From positions 1 to 64,000 of the forward strand of contig NZ_JAMBPR010000004.1 in assembly GCF_024206475.1 (NCBI RefSeq): DNA of 64,000 bases, written 5' to 3'. This document shows, piece after piece, positions 48,474 through 57,695 of this stretch; within the stretch, counting starts at the first letter, position 1, and each line of letters opens with the position of its first letter. The stretch is from Paraburkholderia sp. CNPSo 3274 (GTDB taxonomy: Bacteria; Pseudomonadota; Gammaproteobacteria; Burkholderiales; Burkholderiaceae). The position numbers and the translations under genes were made by a program. The notes under the pieces are model-generated. The model was given only the letters and a program-made list of their open reading frames with translations, had not been told where the DNA came from and searched no databases.

Positions 48474-50186
48474 CTATGCCGTGCCTTGCACGCAAAGCGC
48501 CCGCTTGAGCGCGCTCTCCACGCACGCCGCATCGGCGCGCCGCCAGCGCGCGCTCACGTGCTGGTCCGGACGAATCAGATAGAACGCGCCGTCCAGCGCA
48601 CCGTAGCGCTGCGCCGCCAGCCCCTGCATGTCGCGCAACACCACCGTTGATGCCGGCAGACCCGGGGGCACAGCCGCATCGCCTTCGAGCATCACCACGA
48701 ACTTGAGCGGCACCGGTGAACGCGAAAGCGCGTGCAGCGTGTCGACCGTCGTGGTATCGAACGCCGAGCCAGCACGGCTGAAAACGAGGCCCGAGAACTG
48801 GTCGCCCAGATGCGCAAGCAGCCAGCTCTCGTCACCCGCTGCGTTTCGCACCGGCGCGTCTGCGCACGAAGCGCCCGGCTCCATCTGGCCGTCGAACGTC
48901 TCTTCGTCGGGCGTGTTCAAGGTCGATTCGCGCAACACCGCCGGCACGGAAAGCCGGCCGCTGTTCACCAGTTGCCGCGCAAATGCATGCTCGCGAGCGA
49001 GCGTCAGCACCGCGTCGCGGAACACGCGGCTCACGGCGCTCTTCGGCGTGATGAAGTCGGTCGAGCGCGTGGAGTTGCGGATGTTTTCGTCGGCTGCGTA
49101 TTCGCGCTCGCTCGCGTAGGTGTCGAGCAGCGCGTCGGGCGCATGGTTCTCCAGCACCATTGCGAGCTTCCATGCGAGGTTCTCGCCGTCCTGGAACCCA
49201 CTATTCGCACCGCGCGCGCCGAACGGTGAAACCAGATGCGCCGAGTCGCCCGCGAACAGCACGTTGCCCTGGCGGAAGCTGTCCATGCGCAGGCACGAGA
49301 ACGTGTAGATGCTCACCCACTCCAGCTCGAACTTCACGTCGGGCCCGAGCAGCGCGCGCACACGCGGAATCACGCGCTCGGGCGTTTTTTCGAGCACCGG
49401 GTCGGCGTCCCAGCCGAGCTGGAAGTCGATGCGCCAGACGTTGTCCGGCTGGCGATGCAGTAGCACCGACTGGTTCGGATGGAACGGCGGATCGAACCAG
49501 AACCAGCGTTCGGTGGGGAAGTCGGCTTCCATCTTCACGTCGGCGATGAGGAAGCGGTCCTTGAACGTGCGGCCGTGGCTGTCGAGGCCGAGCAGCTTGC
49601 GCAGCGGGCTGCGCGAGCCGTCGGCGGCCACCACGTAGCGCGCGAGCAGCGTGTACGGGCCGTCGGGCGTTTCGATTTCGAGCGCGACGTGTGCATCGCT
49701 TGCGCCCGGCGTGCCGTGCTGCGCGACGCCCGTCACCTTGTTTTTCCAGCGGATTTCGAGGTTCGGCAATGCCTGCGCACGCTCGAGCAGGTAGCCTTCC
49801 ACGTAGTACTGCTGAAGATTCACGAAAGCCGGTCGATGATGACCGCTTTCGGGCAGCAGGTTGAACGTGTAGACGAGTTCGTCCTTGCGGAACACCTTGC
49901 CCACGTTCCAGCTCACGCCCTTTTCGACCATGCGATCGCCGCAGCCGAGGCGATCGAAGATATCGAGCGAGCGCTTGGAAAAGCAGATGGCGCGCGAGCC
50001 CGTGGAAAGCGTGCAGTCGTCGTCCACGAGCACCACCTGCACGCCTTGCCGCGCGAGGTCGATGGCCGTCGCAAGGCCCACCGGCCCCGCGCCGACCACC
50101 ACGACCGGACGCACGCACGCGGCGGCGTCTGGGGTTTGTTCGCTGCATCGCGCGTAGTCGAAGCTCAGCGTCTGATAGTCGATCAT
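48474..50186 (-). CDS. FAD-dependent aromatic monooxygenase (PheA/MhpA type)
   Basis: A 570-residue class A flavin monooxygenase. The FAD motif GAGPVG is at residues 32-37, a mid-protein DG motif is seen in YVVAADGSRSPLRKLLG, and the second FAD motif is VLFAGDSAHLVSPFGARGAN. The C-terminal thioredoxin-like domain after residue 440 is typical of phenol hydroxylase and 3-(3-hydroxyphenyl)propionate hydroxylase relatives. It would hydroxylate an aromatic ring using NAD(P)H and oxygen. GGAGA precedes the ATG, and 16 bases upstream ends a hairpin of the unusual leader family. The gene upstream in the same direction encodes an MBL-fold protein. Confidence 0.92.
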   Translation of the reverse strand: MIDYQTLSFDYARCSEQTPDAAACVRPVVVVGAGPVGLATAIDLARQGVQVVLVDDDCTLSTGSRAICFSKRSLDIFDRLGCGDRMVEKGVSWNVGKVFRKDELVYTFNLLPESGHHRPAFVNLQQYYVEGYLLERAQALPNLEIRWKNKVTGVAQHGTPGASDAHVALEIETPDGPYTLLARYVVAADGSRSPLRKLLGLDSHGRTFKDRFLIADVKMEADFPTERWFWFDPPFHPNQSVLLHRQPDNVWRIDFQLGWDADPVLEKTPERVIPRVRALLGPDVKFELEWVSIYTFSCLRMDSFRQGNVLFAGDSAHLVSPFGARGANSGFQDGENLAWKLAMVLENHAPDALLDTYASEREYAADENIRNSTRSTDFITPKSAVSRVFRDAVLTLAREHAFARQLVNSGRLSVPAVLRESTLNTPDEETFDGQMEPGASCADAPVRNAAGDESWLLAHLGDQFSGLVFSRAGSAFDTTTVDTLHALSRSPVPLKFVVMLEGDAAVPPGLPASTVVLRDMQGLAAQRYGALDGAFYLIRPDQHVSARWRRADAACVESALKRALCVQGTA

Positions 50187-50202
50187 CGTTTTGTCTCCTG
50201 TC

Positions 50203-50237
50203 GACCAGAGTTGGCGCTTTAGCGCCTTACTCTGGTC
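50203..50237 (-). repeat. Leader hairpin with conserved core, copy 1
   Basis: Read on the minus strand, arms GACCAGAG and CTCTGGTC enclose a core containing GGCGCTAAAGCGCCAA. The hairpin ends 16 bases before the monooxygenase ATG and is followed by GACAGGAGAC, which includes the ribosome site. Copies at 50251 and 57993 keep the core and orientation but have different arm sequences that still pair. Confidence 0.75.
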
Positions 50238-50250
50238 CCATGCCGCTGTC

Positions 50251-50284
50251 GATCGCAGTTGGCGCTTTAGCGCCTACTGCGATC
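50251..50284 (-). repeat. Leader hairpin with conserved core, copy 2
   Basis: Arms GATCGCAG and CTGCGATC enclose the same core GGCGCTAAAGCGCCAA in the same orientation as copy 1, 13 bases upstream of it. It too is followed by GACAG, but not by a gene start. Confidence 0.75.
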
Positions 50285-50321
50285 CCAGGCAAGGCTCCAC
50301 GTATTCCAGACGTTTGTCGCT

Positions 50322-51281
50322 TTAGTCCTGCAGCGCGTCCCACATCTCCTTGTCGCGCTGCGCCGTCCAGATGCGCGGATGCGTCATGCCGCTCGCCTCG
50401 TCATAAGCACGCGTCACGTCGAATGGCAGGCAGTGCTCATAGATGAACACGTGGCCGAACTTCGGGTCCATTGCCTCGCGCGTGAGCGACATCGCGCCCT
50501 TCAGGTCGAGCTTCTGTTCCACGGCGGCGCGGCCTTGGGCGAGCAGCGTGGTCACGAAGTCCTTCGTGTAATCGAGACCCTTGTTGACTTCCGCGGGGTT
50601 GAGCAGCGCGGGGCCGCGGCCGGGCACGAGCTTTTCGGCGCCAAGCGAGCGCAGCGCTTCGAGCGTGGCGGGCCAGTCGGCAAGCTGGGCGTCGCCGCAA
50701 TAGCACGCAGCGTCGTATTCGACGAGGTCTCCCGAGAACAGCACCTTCTGCTGCGGCAGCCACACCACCGTGTCGCCCTTCGTGTGACCCGAGCCGAGGT
50801 GCGCGATCTTCACTTCGAGCTTGCCGAGGAACAGCGTGATTTCCTTCTCGAACACGAGCGTGGGCCACGTGAGGCCCGGCACCGTTTCCACGCCTGCAAA
50901 GAGACGCGGGAAGCGCTCGATTTCCGACTTCATGTCGGCTTCGCCGCGCTCGACGATCATTTCATACGTGCCGCGGCTCGCGATGATCTGCTGCGCGCCT
51001 TCCTTGAAGTACGCCGAAGCGCCCAGCACGCGCACCGCGTGATAGTGCGAGAGCACGACGTATTTGATGGGCTTGTCGGTAACGGTGCGGATCTTGGCGA
51101 TGAGGTCCTGCGCCATGGCGGGTGTGGCCGTGGTGTCGACGATCAGCACGCCGTCGTCGCCGATGATGACACCCGAGTTGGGGTCGCCTTCCGTGGTGTA
51201 CGCGTATGCGTTTTCCGAGAGCTGCGTGAAGGTGACCTTCTTTTCTTCGAGGTCGGCCTGGGATGCGAACGCCTTTGCCAT
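50322..51281 (-). CDS. MBL-fold metallo-hydrolase with altered metal site
   Basis: A 319-residue metallo-beta-lactamase-fold protein. The usual H-x-H-x-D-H motif is replaced by HYHAVR (His79, His81, Val83, Arg84), while His166 (GSGHTKGD) and Asp185 (FSGDLVE) are kept; the final His of PGHG is Arg222 (PGRG). So ligands for one metal ion remain and those for the second are lost. The protein may bind a single metal ion or have an unusual activity. It is upstream of the aromatic monooxygenase in the same direction and divergent from the IclR genes, so it probably belongs to the same pathway. Confidence 0.88.
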   Translation of the reverse strand: MAKAFASQADLEEKKVTFTQLSENAYAYTTEGDPNSGVIIGDDGVLIVDTTATPAMAQDLIAKIRTVTDKPIKYVVLSHYHAVRVLGASAYFKEGAQQIIASRGTYEMIVERGEADMKSEIERFPRLFAGVETVPGLTWPTLVFEKEITLFLGKLEVKIAHLGSGHTKGDTVVWLPQQKVLFSGDLVEYDAACYCGDAQLADWPATLEALRSLGAEKLVPGRGPALLNPAEVNKGLDYTKDFVTTLLAQGRAAVEQKLDLKGAMSLTREAMDPKFGHVFIYEHCLPFDVTRAYDEASGMTHPRIWTAQRDKEMWDALQD

Positions 51282-51445
51282 GTTGAGTCTCCGTATCGAG
51301 GGGCTCTTGAAGCCGGGCGGGGCGAAGCACGCGAGGGCCGGGCGCGTTGAGCGCCAACCCTGGTTGTCTCGCCCCGTTTGAAATTGAAATGGACCGCTGT
51401 TGTGTCGGGGTGAGGCCATCATGGTCTTCCCGTTTTTATTTGTCA

Positions 51446-51465
51446 ATAGCGAATTATATTGCTAT
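51446..51465. promoter_or_regulatory. Putative IclR operator between divergent genes
   Basis: ATAGC and GCTAT form a perfect inverted repeat around an AT-rich ten-base centre (GAATTATATT). It stands in the gap between the MBL-fold gene and the first IclR gene, in strongly AT-rich sequence likely to be promoter. Confidence 0.45.
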
Positions 51466-51564
51466 ACGCTAATTTCTACCCGGAGCGCGCCGCAGCCCGT
51501 GCGGTCGCCAACGGCTGCCGCCGTTCAGTTAACATGGACCCTTTTTCAGCCAGAGAAAAGCGCA

Positions 51565-52437
51565 ATGAGACGTCGCAACGAAAACGCCGCGTCCGCGCCG
51601 GAAAGCAGCGCGACGGCGGCCCGCACGCAGCGCGGCATTCAGAGCGTGGAGGTAGGCGGACGCCTGCTGCGCGCCCTCGCCGACGCGCGCGCGCCGCTTG
51701 GCGCCACCGATCTCGCGGCGAGCGGCGACATTCCGTCGAGCCAGGCGCACGCCTATCTCGTGAGCCTGACACGTCTCGGGCTCATCAAGCGCGACGCGCT
51801 TTCGGGGCGCTATGAGCCCGGCCCGCTCGCGCTGCGCCTCGGCCTGCTGCATCTTGCGCAGCAACCCGCGCTGCGCGAGGCCGTGCCGCGCGCCGCCGCG
51901 CTCGCGCAGGCGCTCAACTGCAGCGTCGCGCTGTGTATTGCCGGGCCGCAGGGGCCGACTATCGTGCGCTACGAGCACGCGAGCCTGCCGCTGCACGTGA
52001 ACCTGCATGTCGGCACGGTGATGTCGCTGCGGGCCACGGCCACGGGCCGTGCGTTCTGCGCGTTCCTCGGGCCCGAGGCGCTCGAAACCGCATGGGCCAC
52101 ACAAACCGCGCAGCCGGTGTGGCGCGGCACCAGCCACGTGGCCAGTGCCGCGAGCGCGCCCCAGGAAAGCACGCCCGACGCCGCTTTCCTCGCCTCGCTC
52201 GACGCCATCCGCGCGCGCGGCTACGAACTCGCCATCGACGCGCCCAGCCCCGGTGTGAGCAGCGTGTGCGTGCCCGTGCTCGGCCCTGGGCGCGAACCGA
52301 GCCTCACGCTCACCGCTATCGGCGCAAGCGGGGCGCTCGACGTACGCGCGAACGGCGCGGTCGTGCGCGCGCTGCGCGACGCTGCTGCTGACATCGCCGC
52401 CACCGCTTTTCCTTCGACACCGACATGCCCCGAGTAA
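51565..52437 (+). CDS. IclR-family transcriptional regulator, first of a tandem pair
   Basis: A 290-residue IclR protein from the ATG at 51565. The winged helix is at about residues 20-80 (RGIQSVEVGGRLLRALADAR, then TDLAASGDIPSSQAHAYLVS) and the effector domain at about 100-285 (LNCSVALCIAGPQGPTIVRY, then GTVMSLRATATGRAFCAFL). IclR effectors are usually aromatic or short organic acids. It overlaps the second IclR gene by 13 bases, so the two are made together and might form heteromers. The divergent MBL-fold/monooxygenase operon is the likely target. Confidence 0.92.
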   Translation: MRRRNENAASAPESSATAARTQRGIQSVEVGGRLLRALADARAPLGATDLAASGDIPSSQAHAYLVSLTRLGLIKRDALSGRYEPGPLALRLGLLHLAQQPALREAVPRAAALAQALNCSVALCIAGPQGPTIVRYEHASLPLHVNLHVGTVMSLRATATGRAFCAFLGPEALETAWATQTAQPVWRGTSHVASAASAPQESTPDAAFLASLDAIRARGYELAIDAPSPGVSSVCVPVLGPGREPSLTLTAIGASGALDVRANGAVVRALRDAAADIAATAFPSTPTCPE

Positions 52438-53288
52438 GCTCCAAGCCGCCGCGCGACGATGCGACCGAAGACACCGCGGCCAGCTTTGCGCCCGAAGCCG
52501 ACAAGCCGCAACGCGGCATCCAGTCGCTCGATGTCACGGGCGAGTTGCTCGCCGCGCTCGTCGCGGCGGGCACGCCCTTGCCGTTGCGCGACCTCGCCGC
52601 CGCCGCGGGGATGGCGCCCGCCAAGGCCTTCCCGCACCTCGTGAGCCTGCAGAAGATCGGCCTGCTCGCGCGCGACGCGGCGGGCCGCTATGAAGCAGGA
52701 CCGCTCAGTCTCGAACTCGGCCTGATCGGCCTTGCGCGTCTTTCGCCGGTTCGCGAAGCCGATGCCGAGCTAGTGGGCCTCGCCGCCGCCACCGCGATGA
52801 GCGTCGCGCTCGCGGTGCCGGGGCCGCTCGGCCCGACCGTCGTGCGTCTCGAAGAATCGGCGCTGCCGCTGCACGTGAGCCTGCGCCCCGGCACGGTGAT
52901 GTCGCTCGTGAACACGTCGATCGGACGCGTGTTCGCCGCATGGGTCGACGACGACGTGCGCGCAGCCCTCCTCGCTCAGGACGAACTGCGGCTCGCGGGC
53001 GCGAAGCCGCGCGAGGGCGCCACAGCCGCCTACCTCGCGCGGCTCGCCGCCATTCGCGCCGAGGGCGTGGACACGGCGCTCGACAAACCCATTCCCGGCA
53101 TCAGCACGGTGACCGCGCCCGTGTTCGACCATACCGGCAGCGTTTGCCTCGTGCTCGCGGTGATGGGCCCTTCGGGCAGCCTCGACATCGCGCGAGAAGG
53201 CACGGCGGTGCAACTGCTGATCGCCGCCGCGGAACGCCTCTCGCGGCGCTTCGGTTATATGGAAGGCGCGGCGGCCGCGCCGCTATGA
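52425..53288 (+). CDS. IclR-family transcriptional regulator, second of a tandem pair
   Basis: A 287-residue paralogue of the preceding gene with the same plan: RGIQSLDVTGELLAALVAAG and LRDLAAAAGMAPAKAFPHLV in the winged helix, then MSVALAVPGPLGPTVVRLEE and GTVMSLVNTSIGRVFAAWV in the effector domain. Its start codon lies 13 bases inside the first gene, a sign of translational coupling. The shared order and spacing suggest an old tandem duplication. Confidence 0.92.
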   Translation: MPRVSSKPPRDDATEDTAASFAPEADKPQRGIQSLDVTGELLAALVAAGTPLPLRDLAAAAGMAPAKAFPHLVSLQKIGLLARDAAGRYEAGPLSLELGLIGLARLSPVREADAELVGLAAATAMSVALAVPGPLGPTVVRLEESALPLHVSLRPGTVMSLVNTSIGRVFAAWVDDDVRAALLAQDELRLAGAKPREGATAAYLARLAAIRAEGVDTALDKPIPGISTVTAPVFDHTGSVCLVLAVMGPSGSLDIAREGTAVQLLIAAAERLSRRFGYMEGAAAAPL

Positions 53289-53343
53289 GCGCCTTTCGCG
53301 CGCAATACAAAAAACAGCACGCCCACCTGATGAGAACCCGCAC

Positions 53344-54807
53344 ATGAGCACGGCATCGACCCGCCAAACGTTGCGCCAGATCGCCGACCTGCCCTGCCCG
53401 CGCGGCCTGCCGCTGCTCGGCAATCTGCTACAGCTTTCGCCGCCGCGTCTGCATTTGATCCTCGAACAATGGGCCGCCGAGCTCGGCGCGCCCTACCGCT
53501 TCCAGGTGGGCGGCATCCCCATCACGATCTGGACCGATACCGAGCTGATCCAGCAGATCATGCGCGAACGCCCGCATCGCTTCCGCCGCTATCAGCCGAT
53601 CGAAGCGGTGTTCGAAGAGATGGGCTTCAACGGTCTTTTCTCGGCAGAAGGCGTTGCGTGGGAGCCGCAGCGCAAGCTCGTGACGCAAGCGCTCTCGATC
53701 CCCAACATCAAGGCGTTCTACCCCACGCTGGCCGATATCACGCAGCGTCTTCACACCCGCTGGCAACGCGCGGCCGAGCGCGGCGAAACCGTCGAGATGA
53801 CCGACGATCTCAAACGCTACACGGTGGACGTGACGAGCGCGCTCGCCTTCGGCGAAGACCCGCGCACGCTGGAACGCGATCATGGCGTGATTCAGGAGCA
53901 TCTGGAGCGTATCTTGCCAGGCGTGATGCGGCGCACGAATGCGCTCTTTCCGTACTGGCGATACGTCAAACTGCCGGCGGACCGCAAGCTCGAGCGCTCG
54001 CTCGAGGAAGTGCACCGCTACGTCAACGCGATGATGGTACGCGCTCGCGAGCGCATGCGCGACGAGCCATCGGACACGCCGCGCAATCTGCTCGAAGCGA
54101 TGCTCGCGCAGCAGCAGGCGCCAGGCGGCGACACGTCCATCAGCGACGCGCAGATCCGTGCAAACGTGCTCACGCTCCTGATCGCGGGCGAAGACACGAC
54201 CGCCGATTCCATCGCGTGGACGCTGCCCTACCTCGCCGCGGACACGGCCTTGCAGCAGCATCTCGGCGACGAAGCTTCACGAGTGCTCGGCAATTCGACG
54301 GTATGCGCCGACTACGCAACGTTGAAAGACCTCGATATTTTCGAAGCGATCTGTATCGAAGCCACGCGTCTGCGTCCGGTGGCGTCCGTGCATTCGTTCG
54401 AGCCGCTGGAAGACGTTGTGGTGGACAACGTGGCGCTGCCCAAGGGCACGCGCATGTTCTTCGTCGCGCGCCCCGCGATGCTCGACGCCAAGCATTTTGC
54501 CGATCCGCAGCGCTACGATCCGTGGCGCTGGATGAAGCGCGGCGAACGCGAAGCCGACGATGAAAAAGCCCATGACGTGCGCGCTTATCTGCAGTTCGGC
54601 GCAGGGCCGCGCGTGTGTCCTGGCCGCCATCTCGCGACAGTGGAAATGCGCCTCGCGCTCTCGATGCTGATGAAGTCGTTCACGATCGAACTGGCGATCG
54701 ATCCCGCGAAGATTCAGGAAGTGCAGGCTTTTACGATGGTGCCGGATACGATGCCGGTGAAGCTCAAGCCGCGCGAAGGCGCAGTCGGAGTCAACAACGT
54801 CGCGTAA
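53344..54807 (+). CDS. Cytochrome P450
   Basis: A 487-residue P450. The I-helix oxygen-binding motif AGEDTT is at 281-286, the ExxR pair is Glu339/Arg342 (EATR), and the haem cysteine is Cys425 in FGAGPRVCPGRHLA. It lacks a membrane anchor, so it is soluble, and needs an electron-transfer partner, which is not in the window. It may oxidise the same class of substrate as the flavin monooxygenase across the IclR genes. It lies 55 bases after the second IclR gene and may be co-transcribed. Confidence 0.95.
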   Translation: MSTASTRQTLRQIADLPCPRGLPLLGNLLQLSPPRLHLILEQWAAELGAPYRFQVGGIPITIWTDTELIQQIMRERPHRFRRYQPIEAVFEEMGFNGLFSAEGVAWEPQRKLVTQALSIPNIKAFYPTLADITQRLHTRWQRAAERGETVEMTDDLKRYTVDVTSALAFGEDPRTLERDHGVIQEHLERILPGVMRRTNALFPYWRYVKLPADRKLERSLEEVHRYVNAMMVRARERMRDEPSDTPRNLLEAMLAQQQAPGGDTSISDAQIRANVLTLLIAGEDTTADSIAWTLPYLAADTALQQHLGDEASRVLGNSTVCADYATLKDLDIFEAICIEATRLRPVASVHSFEPLEDVVVDNVALPKGTRMFFVARPAMLDAKHFADPQRYDPWRWMKRGEREADDEKAHDVRAYLQFGAGPRVCPGRHLATVEMRLALSMLMKSFTIELAIDPAKIQEVQAFTMVPDTMPVKLKPREGAVGVNNVA

Positions 54808-54810
54808 GCG

Positions 54811-55722
54811 TCAACGCCCGTCTTCGGGCGTGCCGACCGCCGAAGCATCGTCGGGCGCGCCATCGCTGCGCGCCTGCGCCTCACGCACCTTTTCAAGCGC
54901 CTTGGGCCCGAGCCCGAGCGACACGCCCAGCGCGAGCGCATCGAGCACCGCGAGATGCGCGATGCGCACCACGGCGGGCGCGTGCGCATCGCTCGCGGCG
55001 GGCACGCGCAGCAAAAGTGGAATATCCACCACCCAGGCGAGACGCGAACCCGCACTCGTGAGCGCGATGGTCGTCGCGCCGCGCTCCTTCGCGATCTGAA
55101 TGCTCTCGTTCACTTCCACGCTGCGCCCCGACTGCGAGATCGCGAACGCCACGTCGCCCGGTTCGAGCAGCGCCGCGTAAAGGCGCTGCAAATGCGCGTC
55201 CGTGAACGCGCTCGCGGCGATATCGAGCCGCAGGAGGCGCAGCGCCGCGTCTTGCGCAACGAGCCCCGAACCCGCGCCCACGCCGAAAAAGTACACGCGC
55301 CGCGCGCTGGAGAGCGCCGCAACGGCAGCCTCGAACACCGCCATATCGAGCGAAGCGCGCGCATGGGTCACGCCCTGCACGACCGACTCCGTCACCTTGT
55401 CGAGCAGGGTGCCGACCTCGCCGGCCCACCCGGCGCCGCTCGCCTCGCCGCCCGTCATCTCCGTGGCGAGCGCGAAGGGCACGTTGCCCGCCGCGCTCTG
55501 CGCGAGCCGCATCTTGAAGTCGCGCAGGCCGTGCGCGCCCACCGCGCGGCAAAAGCGCGTGACGGAGGGTTCGGACACTTCCGCGCGCAACGCAAGCTCG
55601 GTGATGCTCGCGCGCATGGCGAAGTCGATGTCGGCAAGCACCATCTCTGCGACCTTGCGCTCGGCGGGACGCAGCGACTCCGCGACATTGCGGATGTGAT
55701 GGATCAGGTTGGAGACCGGCAA
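54811..55722 (-). CDS. MurR/RpiR-family transcriptional regulator
   Basis: A 303-residue regulator starting at TTG 55722. The RpiR-type helix-turn-helix is at about residues 4-80 (IRNVAESLRPAERKVAEMVL, then ITELALRAEVSEPSVTRFCR) and a SIS sugar-phosphate-binding domain at about 125-265 (VYFFGVGAGSGLVAQDAALR, then DVAFAISQSGRSVEVNESIQ). Such regulators sense phosphosugars. It is 76 bases after the ABC ATPase gene in the same direction and probably controls the neighbouring carbohydrate importer. Confidence 0.92.
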   Translation of the reverse strand: MPVSNLIHHIRNVAESLRPAERKVAEMVLADIDFAMRASITELALRAEVSEPSVTRFCRAVGAHGLRDFKMRLAQSAAGNVPFALATEMTGGEASGAGWAGEVGTLLDKVTESVVQGVTHARASLDMAVFEAAVAALSSARRVYFFGVGAGSGLVAQDAALRLLRLDIAASAFTDAHLQRLYAALLEPGDVAFAISQSGRSVEVNESIQIAKERGATTIALTSAGSRLAWVVDIPLLLRVPAASDAHAPAVVRIAHLAVLDALALGVSLGLGPKALEKVREAQARSDGAPDDASAVGTPEDGR

Positions 55723-55798
55723 GCTGTTTTTCCCGTGGAAGATACTAGGGTCTGCTCACATGAGGGCCCGCTATCCAGTTTCGATGCGTGCTTCCGCT

Positions 55799-56860
55799 TC
55801 AATCGAGCCGCTTGCCGCTTTCAGTATCGAACAGATGCAGGTGCGCCAAAGGCAAACCTAGCGTCATGCGCTGGCCCGGCGCTACGTCCGGGCGCGCGCG
55901 CGTGGTGACGCACCATGTCGTGTCGCCTATTTTCCCGTACATGTGGGTCTCCGCGCCAGTCGGCTCGATCACGTCGACGTTGAACGGCACGTCGCCGCCC
56001 GCCTCGATGTGCTCGGGCCGCACGCCAAGCGTCACGCGCGTGCCCGCTTGAGCCTTGCCTTCCGGCAGGGCAATACGCACGCCGTCTTCGAGCACGAGCG
56101 CCGTGCCGCGCGCGTCGCTCATCACCGTGCCAACGGCAAAGTTCATCGAAGGCGAGCCCAGGAAGCTCGCCACGAACAGATTGCCCGGTTTGTCGTAAAG
56201 GTCGAGCGGGCGGCCAATCTGTTCGATGCGCCCTGCGTTCATCACGACGATGCGGTCGGCCATCGTCATCGCCTCGATCTGGTCGTGCGTGACGTACACC
56301 ACCGTGTTGCGCAGGCGCTGGTGCAGCGCCTTGATCTCGGTGCGCATCTGCACGCGCAGCTTGGCGTCGAGGTTCGAAAGCGGCTCGTCGAAGAGGAACA
56401 GCGCAGGCTCGCGCACCACGGCGCGGCCCATCGCGACGCGCTGGCGCTGGCCGCCCGAGAGCGCGCGCGGCAGGCGCTCCAGGTAGCCCGAAAGGTTGAG
56501 CATTTTCGCGGCGGCTTCGATGCGCGGCTTGAACCCGTCCTCGCGCTCCTTGCGAACGCGCGGACCGAACGCGATGTTGTCGTAGACCGAGAGATGCGGG
56601 TAGAGCGCGTAGCTCTGGAACACCATCGAGATGTTGCGCTGCTGCGGCGGAAGCGCGTTCGCACGCGTGCCGCCGATGGTGAGGTCGCCGCCGGAGATGT
56701 CTTCGAGGCCGGCGATCATGCGCATCACCGTGGTCTTGCCGCAACCCGAGGGGCCGACGAGCACGACGAATTCGCCGTCTTCGATGTCGAGGTCGACGCC
56801 GTGCACGACCTGGGTGTCGCCATAGCGCTTGTAGATGCCGTTCAGTTGTACCGCTGCCAT
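55799..56860 (-). CDS. Carbohydrate ABC transporter ATPase (UgpC/MsmK type)
   Basis: A 353-residue ATPase with Walker A GPSGCGKT at 36-43, signature LSGGQRQRVAMGRA, Walker B LFLFDEPLSNLD and a switch histidine in VTHDQ, followed by a C-terminal TOBE/regulatory domain (about 240-350). This class powers CUT1 importers for sugars or glycerol phosphate at the inner membrane. GAGGA precedes the ATG. Its partners are encoded in the divergent arm at 58044-61220. Confidence 0.94.
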   Translation of the reverse strand: MAAVQLNGIYKRYGDTQVVHGVDLDIEDGEFVVLVGPSGCGKTTVMRMIAGLEDISGGDLTIGGTRANALPPQQRNISMVFQSYALYPHLSVYDNIAFGPRVRKEREDGFKPRIEAAAKMLNLSGYLERLPRALSGGQRQRVAMGRAVVREPALFLFDEPLSNLDAKLRVQMRTEIKALHQRLRNTVVYVTHDQIEAMTMADRIVVMNAGRIEQIGRPLDLYDKPGNLFVASFLGSPSMNFAVGTVMSDARGTALVLEDGVRIALPEGKAQAGTRVTLGVRPEHIEAGGDVPFNVDVIEPTGAETHMYGKIGDTTWCVTTRARPDVAPGQRMTLGLPLAHLHLFDTESGKRLD

Positions 56861-56912
56861 GCTGTCCTCGTTTGCGTGAAGTCTTTTCAGGTCGAAACGT
56901 CGCGTGCGCGCC

Positions 56913-57695
56913 TCAGAACGGATCGAGCGTCAACTCGTTCGCCATCAGCCGGTTGCCCGCCATGAGGCCCGCGTCCACGGGCAGCGCCACGCCCGTGATC
57001 ACGCGCGCCTGCGGCGAGGCGAGAAACTGCACGGCGTCGGCGATATCCTCGGGCGTGGCGACGTCGCCGAGCGGATACCATTTGCTTAGTTCTTCGAATA
57101 TCTCCGGATGCTGCTCGACACGCGCGCGCCACGCGGGCGTCTTCACCGTGCCGGGACAAACGATGTTCGCACGTATGCCGTGCGGGCCCAGCTCCATGGC
57201 GAGCGCCTTCGTGTAGCTCACGAGGGCCGCCTTCGCCGCGCTGTACGCGGGGTGGCCGAGCGCCGAAAGGCCGTTCACCGAGCCGATCAGCACGAGCGCG
57301 CCGCGCCGGCGTTCGATCATCGAGGCGCGCACGGCTTCGACCGTGTAGTAGGTCCCGTTCAGGTTCAGGTCGATGTCGCGCCGCCAGCTCGCGGCGTCGG
57401 TATGCGCGAGCGTCGTGCCGAGCGCGCCGCCCGCATTCGCCACGGCCACGTCCACCGGGCCGCGCGCCGCCACGCCGCGCGCCACGGCTTCGGTCACGGC
57501 GGCCTGATCGCTCACGTCGGCGGCGAGCGGTTCGAGCCGCGCCGCGCCCGCTTCGCCGAATTCCGCCGCGAGCTGTCGCACGCCCGCCGCGTCGCGGTCG
57601 AGCGCGAGCACCGTGTCGCCCGCTTCCAGAAACCGTTTGCATAGCGCGCGGCCTATACCGCCGCTCGCGCCCGTCACCAGCACCACCCGGCTCAT
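56913..57695 (-). CDS. Short-chain dehydrogenase/reductase (carbohydrate cluster)
   Basis: A 260-residue classical SDR: TGASGGIG at residues 8-15, ANAGG near 87-91, Ser139, Tyr151 and Lys155 (YSAAK). Asp33 after the second strand (ALDRD) suggests NAD(H). As the first gene of the minus-strand arm beside a CUT1 importer and an RpiR regulator, it probably oxidises the imported sugar or polyol. GGAGAG precedes the ATG. Confidence 0.93.
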   Translation of the reverse strand: MSRVVLVTGASGGIGRALCKRFLEAGDTVLALDRDAAGVRQLAAEFGEAGAARLEPLAADVSDQAAVTEAVARGVAARGPVDVAVANAGGALGTTLAHTDAASWRRDIDLNLNGTYYTVEAVRASMIERRRGALVLIGSVNGLSALGHPAYSAAKAALVSYTKALAMELGPHGIRANIVCPGTVKTPAWRARVEQHPEIFEELSKWYPLGDVATPEDIADAVQFLASPQARVITGVALPVDAGLMAGNRLMANELTLDPF

